This document shows positions 1 to 5,208 of a stretch of DNA of 8,292 nt, piece by piece (positions within the stretch are counted from its first letter, which is position 1; each line of letters begins with the position of its first letter). The translations under genes and the position numbers were made by a program. The stretch is from an uncultured Oscillospiraceae bacterium (GTDB lineage Bacteria > Bacillota > Clostridia > Oscillospirales > Acutalibacteraceae). The notes beneath the pieces were generated by a model, which did not search any database, was not told where the DNA came from, and saw nothing but the letters and a program-made list of their open reading frames with translations. The DNA is taken from positions 1-8,292 of the forward strand of contig CAJUSM010000082.1 of the NCBI GenBank assembly GCA_910588935.1. The letters are read 5' to 3'.

Positions 1-35
1 TCGCGAAGCGAAGTCTACGAAACTTTTCCCATTTT

Positions 36-63
36 CTCTCGGCATCTGAGAGCTGTGTTTTTT
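36..63 (+). terminator. Weak candidate terminator of an upstream gene
   Basis: CTCTC (36-40) can pair with GAGAG (48-52) around a 7-nt loop, and a run of six T starts at 58. The stem is only 5 bp and the T run begins 5 nt after it, so this is a weak call. It would fit the end of a plus-strand gene lying left of the window. Nothing else recognisable was seen in 1-119; no reading frame there resembles a known protein. Confidence 0.22.
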
Positions 64-119
64 CTTCTCTTGCTTACCTTTATCTCCTCGTTTGCACACT
101 CCCCTTTATTCTTACACCC

Positions 120-148
120 TTGACAAAGCCCTTTACTGCTTCTATAAT
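120..148 (+). promoter_or_regulatory. Consensus sigma-A promoter of the erm leader and gene
   Basis: TTGACA (120-125), a 17-nt spacer and TATAAT (143-148) match the housekeeping sigma-A consensus at all twelve positions with ideal spacing. Transcription is expected to begin near 155, giving a leader of about 187 nt before the erm start codon. Such a strong promoter ahead of a long leader is typical of erm genes controlled after initiation rather than by a repressor. Confidence 0.88.
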
Positions 149-199
149 AAGCGTATTGATAGCCAGGGCAATGGCTCTGGTGAGACAGGAGGCTTCGGT

Positions 200-244
200 T
201 TGGGCATAACAGTACGCACCATCGCCAGATTAAGGAACGAATAA
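200..244 (+). CDS. Candidate Erm leader peptide (RLR-type macrolide sensor)
   Basis: A 14-codon ORF starts with TTG at 200, preceded by a perfect AGGAGG (187-192) at 7-nt spacing, and ends with TAA at 242-244. The product would be MGITVRTIARLRNE. Residues 10-12 are Arg-Leu-Arg, coded at 227-235. In the known RLR class of Erm leader peptides (for example ErmDL and ErmXL), ribosomes carrying a macrolide or ketolide arrest at this motif, which refolds the mRNA and frees the erm ribosome site. The position, the size, the strong ribosome site for an otherwise meaningless ORF, and the motif near the C terminus all agree. The TTG start is the main weakness: no ATG or GTG is available in this frame downstream of the inferred transcript start. 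Function is inferred by analogy; stalling is not demonstrated. Confidence 0.62.
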   Translation: MGITVRTIARLRNE

Positions 245-334
245 AGGTATCGCAAATCCCCTTTCCCGTTGGTTTTTGGCCTGTGGGTTGGCTTTGCTGT
301 ACCTTTTTTCGTACTAATTTTGCGAGAGAGGTGC
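211..334 (+). promoter_or_regulatory. Erm attenuator: alternative mRNA pairings over the ribosome site
   Basis: Several complementary segments compete. GCACC (216-220) pairs with GGTGC (330-334), part of the erm ribosome site, and CGC (223-225) pairs with GCG (322-324). CGCAAA (251-256) can pair either with TTTGCG (319-324), inside that closed form, or as GCAAA with TTTGC (293-297). The second option joins AAAGGTA (243-249) with TACCTTT (300-306) to make an open-form hairpin ending 19 nt before the AGGTG ribosome site. AGTACG (211-216) can also pair with CGTACT (310-315). A ribosome stalled on the RLR codons (227-235) would cover 216-225 and release the ribosome site. The T run at 304-309 directly after the hairpin leaves transcriptional attenuation possible too. 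Pairings were found by eye; no energies were calculated. Confidence 0.5.
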
Positions 335-341
335 TTTTTTC

Positions 342-1103
342 ATGCCCAAAAATAAGAATAACCCCGCCCCGCTCTGGGTATCTCAGAATTTTCTGACCGG
401 CTCTGGCGATATTCGCCGGCTGCTGGATATTTCCCACATCTCCCCCCAGGACCTGGTGGTGGAAATTGGCCCAGGAAAGGGCCACATCACCCGCCAGCTT
501 CTTCCCCGCTGCAAAAAGCTTGTTGCGGTGGAGCTGGATCCTCGCCTTTGCCGGCGGCTGGAGGAGCGCTTTGGCGGGGAAAGTGGATTTTGCCTTTATT
601 CCGGGGATTTTCTAAAAATGCCTTTGCCCAAAGGCCCGTACAAGGTTTTTGCTAATATCCCCTTTTCCTCCACCACAGCCATGATCCGCCGCCTGACCTG
701 GGCCAAAAACCCGCCCCTGGCTGCGTGGCTGGTGGTAGAGCTGGGGGCGGCCAAGCGCTTTGCCGGCTTGCCAAAGGAAAACCTGACTTCCCTGAGCCTG
801 CGGCCGTTTTTTCAGGCGCGGGTTGCCGCGCGGATTTCCAGGGAGCGGTTTCACCCTATGCCCCGCTGTGACGCTGGGCTGCTGGAGCTCCAGCTGCGGG
901 CCGCGCCGGATGTACCACTTGCCCAGCAGGAACAATACAGGGCTTTTTTGAACCAATGCTGGAAACAAGGAATGTCCAGCCTTTTAACCAAACGGCAGAT
1001 TGCCGCGGCCCTGAGGCTGGCCGGCCTTCCCCAGCCAGGGGAAGACGAAAATATGAAATATGTGCAGTGGCTTTGCCTTTTCCGATACTGGCAGGGCAGA
1101 TGA
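342..1103 (+). CDS. erm: Erm-type 23S rRNA (adenine-N6)-methyltransferase
   Basis: This 253-residue protein belongs to the Erm/KsgA family of SAM-dependent rRNA adenine methyltransferases. Visible motifs, in order, are SQNFL (14-18), motif I EIGPGKGHIT (41-50), the acidic SAM-ribose residue in VELD (63-66), GDF (88-90), the catalytic NIPF (105-108), and the F-x-P-x-P-x-C-D segment (170-177). NIPF and a length near 250 fit Erm rather than KsgA, which usually has NLPY. Erm enzymes methylate A2058 of 23S rRNA and give resistance to macrolides, lincosamides and streptogramin B. The ATG at 342 has AGGTG (329-333) eight bases upstream. The regulatory leader upstream supports an Erm role over housekeeping methylation. 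Base composition resembles the neighbours and no mobile-element genes flank it, so it may be a resident gene. Subclass cannot be assigned by eye, and resistance is predicted, not shown. Confidence 0.9.
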   Translation: MPKNKNNPAPLWVSQNFLTGSGDIRRLLDISHISPQDLVVEIGPGKGHITRQLLPRCKKLVAVELDPRLCRRLEERFGGESGFCLYSGDFLKMPLPKGPYKVFANIPFSSTTAMIRRLTWAKNPPLAAWLVVELGAAKRFAGLPKENLTSLSLRPFFQARVAARISRERFHPMPRCDAGLLELQLRAAPDVPLAQQEQYRAFLNQCWKQGMSSLLTKRQIAAALRLAGLPQPGEDENMKYVQWLCLFRYWQGR

Positions 1104-1126
1104 AGCCCCTGCCAGCGCCTATGGCG
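1088..1126. terminator. GC-rich hairpins between convergent erm and DUF4097 genes
   Basis: CTGGCAGGG (1088-1096) pairs perfectly over 9 bp with CCCTGCCAG (1107-1115) around a 10-nt loop that contains the erm stop codon. A second small hairpin, CGCC-TAT-GGCG (1116-1126), follows at once. The convergent genes are only 30 nt apart, so the stem is available to transcripts from both sides. Neither strand has a good T run after it, so it may act as an mRNA 3' stabiliser or pause site rather than a classical intrinsic terminator. Confidence 0.5.
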
Positions 1127-1133
1127 TGTTGCC

Positions 1134-2123
1134 CTATCCCCGCAGCAGATGCATATCCCCTGAGGTTGTGCTCATCCGCAGCCGTGCCCCTGTGCCGCCG
1201 TTATATTTCAGCGAGCCGGATCGCTCCCCTGTGAGCTCCCCTTGAAAATCGCTAAAAAACTCTCCTGATACCGCGGAATAATCTACTGTAAAGCCTTGGG
1301 CCTCTTTCAGCTCCATCCTCAGCTCTCCGGATACAGAGCTCATTTCCCCTGTGCCCGGGCAGCTGGCCAGGTTTAAAGCAAGATCCCCAGACACAGTGTT
1401 CGCCTTTACCCCTTCGCCGGCGCCGCCCTCATACTGGCAGTCGCCAGAGGTGGTTTCCACCTCCAGCTGGGCGGCGCTGGTATTTGTGGCAGATATGGTT
1501 CCGCTGGTCGTGGTGGTTTTTACCTTGCCGGAGGTGGTGACATCGTTAAACACAATATCTCCCGATACGGTAGAGGCGGACACCTCCTCGGCGGTAGAGC
1601 AGTCCAGTAGGCAAAGGTCCCCGCTGGTGGAGGATAAAATAACAGAGGCCGCAGGGCATTTTTCTACCGCCACATCCCCAGATGTGGTGCTCACCTTTAG
1701 CTCGCTGAGCTCAGCCACTGTTTCCGCTGGGAGCTGAACCTCTAGCTCTTTGCCCCCGTACTGGAACCAGCCTAGATGGATCCATTTATTGAACCACTGG
1801 CCGTCCCAGCTTACCTTTAGCTTGCCCCCAGAGACACTGGCCTCCATCTTTTCCTCTTCTTTTAGCTCCCGGTCCGAGCGCTCGATCACATGGATCTGGC
1901 CATCGCTGCTTAGGCCGACCTTTACCTCCCCATCTACCCAGAACAGGTCCACTTCCTGAAGCTCCGCCTCGGCGGGATCGTACTTTACCTCGTTTACATG
2001 GGTTTTGGGGCCAGATGCTTCTGGCCCGCCCCAATTGCCCGCCAGGCCAATGGCCAGCACACATGTAAGCACCACAGCCGCCATTCCAAAGGCGACAATT
2101 GTAAATATCTGAGATTTTTTCAT
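1134..2123 (-). CDS. DUF4097-family beta-repeat surface/envelope protein
   Basis: This 329-residue protein has a Lys-rich N terminus and one hydrophobic segment (about 7-29), which could be a membrane anchor or an uncleaved signal; the remainder should lie outside the membrane. From about residue 145 it is built of repeats of 19-21 residues centred on T-x-SGD or SGE: SGD at 148, 167, 187, 226, 245 and 321, SGT at 207, and SGE at 265 and 286. This is the pattern of the DUF4097 putative-adhesin family, expected to form a stacked beta-solenoid. Its molecular function is not established. It is last in an operon with the HAAS-domain protein and PadR, a common Firmicute arrangement. The ATG (2121-2123) follows an AGGAGG ribosome site (2131-2136) that overlaps the upstream gene's stop codon, suggesting translational coupling. 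One repeat is stretched (288-321). Confidence 0.85.
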   Translation of the reverse strand: MKKSQIFTIVAFGMAAVVLTCVLAIGLAGNWGGPEASGPKTHVNEVKYDPAEAELQEVDLFWVDGEVKVGLSSDGQIHVIERSDRELKEEEKMEASVSGGKLKVSWDGQWFNKWIHLGWFQYGGKELEVQLPAETVAELSELKVSTTSGDVAVEKCPAASVILSSTSGDLCLLDCSTAEEVSASTVSGDIVFNDVTTSGKVKTTTTSGTISATNTSAAQLEVETTSGDCQYEGGAGEGVKANTVSGDLALNLASCPGTGEMSSVSGELRMELKEAQGFTVDYSAVSGEFFSDFQGELTGERSGSLKYNGGTGARLRMSTTSGDMHLLRG

Positions 2124-2135
2124 GCTGGTTTCCTC

Positions 2136-2834
2136 CTATTTTTCCCGGCCTTGGTCCATCATCGCGCCCAATACTGTATTAACAACCACATCCACTGCCG
2201 GGGCAATCAGAAAGAGGATCCAAGTGATATGCCATTTTCCGGTGCCAAAGCTGATTAGAAAATACAGCGCCAGCACCAGGGGCCAGTACGCCCCGTTAAA
2301 GGCGGCAATCCAATGCTTTTTTTGAGATTTCCTGCTCTGCCACTGGCGGAAATCCTCCACTACATTGCCAGGCACCGGCCGTACATCTCTCTGGTGGGTA
2401 CACTTATCGTAAACCAGCAGCCCGGTGGCCCCGGCAATCATCGCGAACATAGCCACCGTCCCCAAGCTGCCGCCCCATTCCCCAAAGAAGCCATTCATAA
2501 TAATGGGCGGCGCAACACTGAGAATATACAGCATAATAGCCACCGCACGCACCAGGGCCCGCTTATGGTTGGGCTGCTCCTGAGGGTAAAACACAGGCTG
2601 GGGCACTGGGTTTCCCTGCTCGTCGTCCTCCAGCTGGGCAAAAAGTTCCCGCACATCCCCAATGCTGCCCACGGTAATTTGAAAGGCGTCCTCCGGCTCT
2701 TTACCTTCTTCTACCAGGGCATAATACTTTTCAATAAGGTTTTGGGTTAGCTCAATTTTCAGTTCATAGGCTCGTTGGGTGCGGGGCGCGCTTTCAAAAA
2801 GACGGTCCATGTACTCTCTGATTTTATATTCCAT
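2136..2834 (-). CDS. HAAS/DUF1700-type membrane protein (permease-prefix domain)
   Basis: This 232-residue protein starts with a charged helical domain (about 1-70: an amphipathic segment, then GSIGDVRELFAQL). It matches the HAAS or permease-prefix domain found next to PadR regulators. After a Pro/Gln-rich linker come four predicted membrane helices near 93-113, 122-142, 175-196 and 201-224, with a charged cytoplasmic stretch at about 143-174. No catalytic or transport motif is visible. Proteins of this type are thought to work with their PadR and DUF4097 partners in the membrane, but the role is unknown. The ATG at 2834 has AAGGAG (2843-2848) eight bases upstream. The gap to padR is 55 nt and that to the DUF4097 gene 12 nt, so the three genes are probably co-transcribed. 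Confidence 0.83.
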   Translation of the reverse strand: MEYKIREYMDRLFESAPRTQRAYELKIELTQNLIEKYYALVEEGKEPEDAFQITVGSIGDVRELFAQLEDDEQGNPVPQPVFYPQEQPNHKRALVRAVAIMLYILSVAPPIIMNGFFGEWGGSLGTVAMFAMIAGATGLLVYDKCTHQRDVRPVPGNVVEDFRQWQSRKSQKKHWIAAFNGAYWPLVLALYFLISFGTGKWHITWILFLIAPAVDVVVNTVLGAMMDQGREK

Positions 2835-2889
2835 CTTGTATTCTCCTTATACTCGTATTCTTAGTTTTTACCCAGGGTTTCCTTACAGG

Positions 2890-3219
2890 TTAGCTACTGG
2901 AAATCAGCTGTTGGATGAGCTGCTTGGACTGCTCCCACTCTGCCAGCATTTGGTAGTACTGGTTTACGCCCGCCTGGGTAATGGAGTAGTATCGCCGGCG
3001 CGCCCCGGTGGTCTCGTCGCCCCAATAAGAGGTGATTAGCCCCAGCTGCTCCAGCCTTCGAAAGGCCGTGTAAAGGGTGGCTTCCTTTAACTCGTATTGA
3101 CCGCCGGTTTTTTCCTGAATCGCCCGGTTGATTTTGTAGCCGTAGCTGTCGCTTTCCATCAGCTGAGCCAAAATAATGGTATCTGTGTGCCCGCGAATCA
3201 TATCTGAAGCGATGGACAT
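2890..3219 (-). CDS. PadR-family transcriptional regulator
   Basis: The 109-residue product is a short (PadR-s1 type) winged-helix regulator. The N-terminal helix is followed by DTIILAQLMESDSYGYKI (13-30), the recognition region EATLYTAFRRLEQLGLI (46-62) and the wing RRRYYSITQAG (75-85), all typical of PadR. The C-terminal helix (86-106) should mediate dimerisation. Members usually repress their own operon and nearby genes until they bind a ligand. The start at 3219 is set by AAGGAGG (3226-3232) at 6-nt spacing. It is the first gene of the operon with the HAAS and DUF4097 proteins, and repeated CAATATAC motifs lie in and upstream of its promoter, consistent with autoregulation. Its ligand cannot be predicted. 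Confidence 0.93.
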   Translation of the reverse strand: MSIASDMIRGHTDTIILAQLMESDSYGYKINRAIQEKTGGQYELKEATLYTAFRRLEQLGLITSYWGDETTGARRRYYSITQAGVNQYYQMLAEWEQSKQLIQQLISSS

Positions 3220-3243
3220 TGTATCCCTCCTTTTCTGGCTTCA

Positions 3244-3272
3244 ATTATACGGCAATATACCTCGCCTGTCAA
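3244..3272 (-). promoter_or_regulatory. Consensus sigma-A promoter of the padR operon
   Basis: On the minus strand TTGACA (3272-3267), a 17-nt spacer and TATAAT (3249-3244) match the consensus perfectly. Transcription should begin near 3237, about 18 nt before the padR start codon. The spacer contains GTATATTG, the same 8-mer found twice more upstream, so a repressor bound there would sit between -35 and -10. Confidence 0.87.
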
Positions 3273-3420
3273 TATATTACTTTCTTAAAGATTCCTTACA
3301 CTGTAAAGGTATATTGGAAAACAGGATATGGCACTTCCCTACGGAAGGCCATTGCCCCAAAGCCCGCGGCTTTCCGCCTATCCTGCCTTGTTAGGAATTG
3401 CCCAAACAGCGTGTATATTG
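3253..3420. repeat. CAATATAC boxes, candidate PadR operators
   Basis: CAATATAC or its complement occurs at 3253-3260 (plus), 3309-3316 (minus) and 3413-3420 (minus), with a partial copy CAATATA at 3270-3276. The first and second copies extend to a perfect 10-bp inverted repeat: CAATATACCT (3253-3262) and AGGTATATTG (3307-3316). The first lies in the padR promoter spacer; the third lies in the spacer of a candidate opposite-strand promoter, in the same orientation relative to transcription. I did not see the 8-mer elsewhere in the window. PadR binding is inferred from position and repetition only. Confidence 0.5.
3322..3385. other. Three-way-junction secondary structure element
   Basis: Perfect complements nest here. 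CAGGATA (3322-3328) pairs with TATCCTG (3379-3385) to close the element. Inside, TGGC-a-CTTCC (3329-3338) pairs with GGAAG-GCCA (3343-3351) around loop CTAC, with one bulged base. AAAGCC (3359-3364) pairs with GGCTTT (3368-3373) around loop CGC. Single-stranded joins are 3352-3358 and 3374-3378. It lies upstream of both neighbouring promoters, so which strand is transcribed, if either, is unclear. It fits no riboswitch class I recognise. It could be a structured RNA, a palindromic repeat element or a DNA-level site. Confidence 0.5.
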
Positions 3421-3426
3421 TAAAAT
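3398..3426 (+). promoter_or_regulatory. Candidate promoter of a non-coding transcript
   Basis: TTGCCC (3398-3403), a 17-nt spacer and TAAAAT (3421-3426) form a reasonable sigma-A promoter reading to the right. The spacer ends in GTATATTG, the same 8-mer that sits in the padR promoter spacer. A transcript would begin near 3433 and run into 3453-3750, which has no convincing protein gene. Confidence 0.4.
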
Positions 3427-3432
3427 AAAGAA

Positions 3433-3746
3433 ATTAAGAGAGAAAGAAAACAGGACATGCCTGAAATGTGGAAAGACGGAAGGGCAAGTAAAAATAGGGT
3501 GCAACCGCTCTGGAACGCAGAGGCAGCGGCTATCTAAACGTAATCTCCCTGGAAAGCACATGTTCAATGTCCATAACAAAAGTGGCGCCTCTTCACAGTG
3601 AAAGGCGTCAACGCCGGCCTGGGGCACTATATCCCGACCCTGGCGCGGCGCAGCAGGTGCTTTTCCAGAAAGCCGGAGAATCTTCAGGCCGTTCTTACTG
3701 TTTTCGTTCGCGCTTATATCCGCTTTGGCCTTGCTAAGGCTTGTTT
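3433..3746 (+). ncRNA. Possible structured non-coding RNA
   Basis: This gene-free stretch shows nested complements on the plus strand: GGACAT (3453-3458) with ATGTCC (3567-3572); ATGTG (3466-3470) with CACAT (3557-3561); AGGG (3481-3484) with CCCT (3547-3550); and an apical hairpin CCGCTCTG...CAG..AGCGG (3505-3529). A separate 11-bp hairpin with one bulged base follows at 3584-3609. A candidate promoter precedes the region and GCCTT-GCT-AAGGC (3728-3740) followed by T-rich sequence could end it. No 6S, SRP, tmRNA, RNase P, T-box or other standard signature fits. The boundaries and the existence of the RNA are inference. Confidence 0.3.
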
Positions 3747-3758
3747 CCGTTTTTCCCA
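3728..3758 (+). terminator. Candidate intrinsic terminator before alr
   Basis: GCCTT (3728-3732) and AAGGC (3736-3740) form a 5-bp stem with a GCT loop, followed by an interrupted T-rich tract to about 3755. The stem is short, so this is only plausible. It would end rightward transcription before the alr promoter. Confidence 0.35.
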
Positions 3759-3831
3759 CTCTCGCCGGTCTTTATCTCTTTTCGCCTTCTTTTAACAACG
3801 CCTTTGGCCACTCCCGGCCAGTTCCCTTCCC

Positions 3832-3860
3832 TTGCCAACACTGCCCAAAGGTGCTATAAT
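3832..3860 (+). promoter_or_regulatory. alr promoter with extended -10
   Basis: TTGCCA (3832-3837), a 17-nt spacer and TATAAT (3855-3860) form a strong sigma-A promoter. TG at 3852-3853, one base before the -10, makes it an extended -10 element. Transcription should begin near 3867, giving a leader of about 28 nt, so alr has its own promoter and no long regulatory leader. Confidence 0.82.
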
Positions 3861-3894
3861 GTGCCATACCATCATATAGAATCGAGGGATAAGC

Positions 3895-5085
3895 ATGGAA
3901 GAGATACTCAGGAGGACATGGGCTGAAATCGACCTGGACGCCCTGGCCAACAATTTCAGGGAAGTCCGGGCCGCTGCCAGCCCAAAGGCGCAGATTTGCT
4001 GCGTGATAAAGGCCGATGGCTATGGCCATGGGGCGCTTCGGGTTGCCAGGGAGTTTCAGGAGCTAGGGGCCGGGTGGTTTGCCGTCTCCAATTTAGAGGA
4101 GGCCCTGCAGCTTCGCCGGGGCGGCATAGAGAAACCCATTCTGGTTTTAGGCTTTACCCCTGCGGAAGAGGCCGGAACCTTGGCCCGGGAATCCATCTCT
4201 CAATGCCTGTATTCTGCCGATTACGCCCAAGCTCTTTCCCGCTGTGCCCAAAAGGCCGGGGTTCAGGTTCATGTCCATGTAAAAATTGATACCGGAATGG
4301 GCCGCCTAGGCTTCGCTTTTCAGGATATCAACCGGGACGAGGGAACGATTCAGGAGGTAAAAGCAGCCTGCACCCTCCCCGGCCTGATCCCCCAGGGAAT
4401 TTTTTCTCATTTTGCCTCTGCGGACGAAGGAACGGAAGGCGACCTCTTTACCATGCGCCAATATGGCTGCTTTAAAGAAATAACAGAGGCCCTTCAGCGG
4501 GCGGGTTTGGCCTTTCAGGTACGCCACTGCGCCAATTCCGCCGCGCTGTTTGATTATCCCCTTTCTCATTTGGATTTGGTGAGGGCCGGCGTGGTGCTTT
4601 ACGGGCTCTCACCTTCCGGCCAGCTTCGGGCCCAGCCCCGGCTAATGCCCGCCCTTTCCCTGCGCTCGGTGGTCTCCCATGTAAAAACTATACGGCCAGG
4701 GGCAACGGTAAGCTATGGCAGGGAATTTACCGCAGAGCGGGAAATGCGCATCGCCACAGTGCCAGTGGGCTACGCGGACGGCTATCCCCGGGGGCTGGCC
4801 AGAGGCGGGGCATATGTTCTCATCCATGGTCAGCCCTGCCCGGTAGTGGGCCGCATCTGTATGGATCAGCTGATGGCGGATGTCTCTGAGCTGGAACACG
4901 TGGAAATTGGCCACCGGGTTACCTTGATCGGCCGGGACGGAGATCGGGAGATTACTGCCTCTCAGGTGGCCAAATGGGAAAACACCATCAATTACGAGGT
5001 GGTCTGCGCCCTATCCAAGCGGGTACCCAGGGTGTACATGAAGGGCGGGAAGGTAGACAGCATTTATAACCAGCTTCTCAATTGA
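3895..5085 (+). CDS. alr: Alanine racemase (PLP-dependent)
   Basis: Alr interconverts L- and D-alanine in the cytoplasm, supplying D-alanine for peptidoglycan. The 396-residue product is near the usual length. VIKADGYGHG (37-46) carries the PLP lysine K39 near the start of the TIM-barrel domain. KIDTGMGRLGF (130-140) contains the conserved Arg137 region. The second domain has SYGREF with the catalytic Tyr274, GYADGYPR, and RICMDQ (320-325), and WENTINYEV and RVPRVY are also present. All key residues are intact. The ATG at 3895 has GAGGG (3884-3888) six bases upstream. The gene stands alone between its own promoter and the separate galT promoter. PLP racemases of related specificity exist, but this motif set fits alanine racemase well. 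Confidence 0.95.
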   Translation: MEEILRRTWAEIDLDALANNFREVRAAASPKAQICCVIKADGYGHGALRVAREFQELGAGWFAVSNLEEALQLRRGGIEKPILVLGFTPAEEAGTLARESISQCLYSADYAQALSRCAQKAGVQVHVHVKIDTGMGRLGFAFQDINRDEGTIQEVKAACTLPGLIPQGIFSHFASADEGTEGDLFTMRQYGCFKEITEALQRAGLAFQVRHCANSAALFDYPLSHLDLVRAGVVLYGLSPSGQLRAQPRLMPALSLRSVVSHVKTIRPGATVSYGREFTAEREMRIATVPVGYADGYPRGLARGGAYVLIHGQPCPVVGRICMDQLMADVSELEHVEIGHRVTLIGRDGDREITASQVAKWENTINYEVVCALSKRVPRVYMKGGKVDSIYNQLLN

Positions 5086-5088
5086 TAA

Positions 5089-5130
5089 AGGGGAAAGAGT
5101 TGATAGGAAAACAGGCGGCCCGTTTCCCCT
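5089..5130 (+). terminator. Inverted repeat after alr, uncertain terminator
   Basis: AGGGGAAA (5089-5096) pairs perfectly with TTTCCCCT (5123-5130) across a 26-nt loop, starting three bases after the alr stop codon. GCGGC (5115-5119) can instead pair with GCCGC (5131-5135). There is no T run after either stem, so it may protect the mRNA end rather than terminate. Some readthrough into galT is possible. Confidence 0.3.
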
Positions 5131-5151
5131 GCCGCATACCCTGCCAGTCCC

Positions 5152-5180
5152 TTGACCTAGGCCCCTATGTGTAGTAAGAT
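5152..5180 (+). promoter_or_regulatory. galT-comFC promoter
   Basis: TTGACC (5152-5157), a 17-nt spacer and TAAGAT (5175-5180) form a good sigma-A promoter. Transcription would begin near 5187, about 22 nt before the galT ATG at 5209. This placement also argues against translation from the upstream ATG at 5167, which lies inside the promoter spacer. Confidence 0.7.
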
Positions 5181-5208
5181 AGGAAGTACAAAAAAGGAGG
5201 GAATCTCA

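Noticed and set aside
15..485. 156-codon minus-strand frame overlapping the erm leader and start
   Set aside because: No family resemblance or ribosome site; it runs antisense through a consensus promoter, leader ORF and the erm N terminus.
1351..1737. Plus-strand frame opposite the DUF4097 repeats
   Set aside because: It is the antisense shadow of the repetitive SGD coding sequence, which suppresses stop codons on the other strand.
3493..3529. T-box-like AGGGTGCAACCGC
   Set aside because: A T-box needs TGGN in the bulge; this has TGCA, lacks a recognisable Stem I, and no aminoacyl or amino-acid gene follows.
3480..3529. Resemblance of TGCAACCG to the c-di-GMP-II riboswitch
   Set aside because: The conserved upstream GGGCAC segment with its hairpin and the remaining core are missing.
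3457..3537. Short plus-strand ORF in the gap (27 codons including stop; ATG at 3457 or 3466)
   Set aside because: AGGA lies too close to the first ATG and only weakly fits the second; the peptide has no recognisable features and overlaps nested helices.
3391..3759. 122-codon minus-strand reading frame in the padR-alr gap
   Set aside because: No ribosome site, no recognisable domain, Cys/Phe/Arg-rich random-like composition, and it overlaps the candidate structured RNA on the other strand.
3316..5115. Ten-base repeat GGAAAACAGG at 3316 and 5106
   Set aside because: Many 10-mers are expected to occur twice in a window of this size, and the flanks do not match.
5167..5208. In-frame upstream ATG that would lengthen GalT by 14 residues
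   Set aside because: It lies between the -35 and -10 of the galT promoter, has no ribosome site, and AGGAGGG is perfectly placed for the ATG at 5209.
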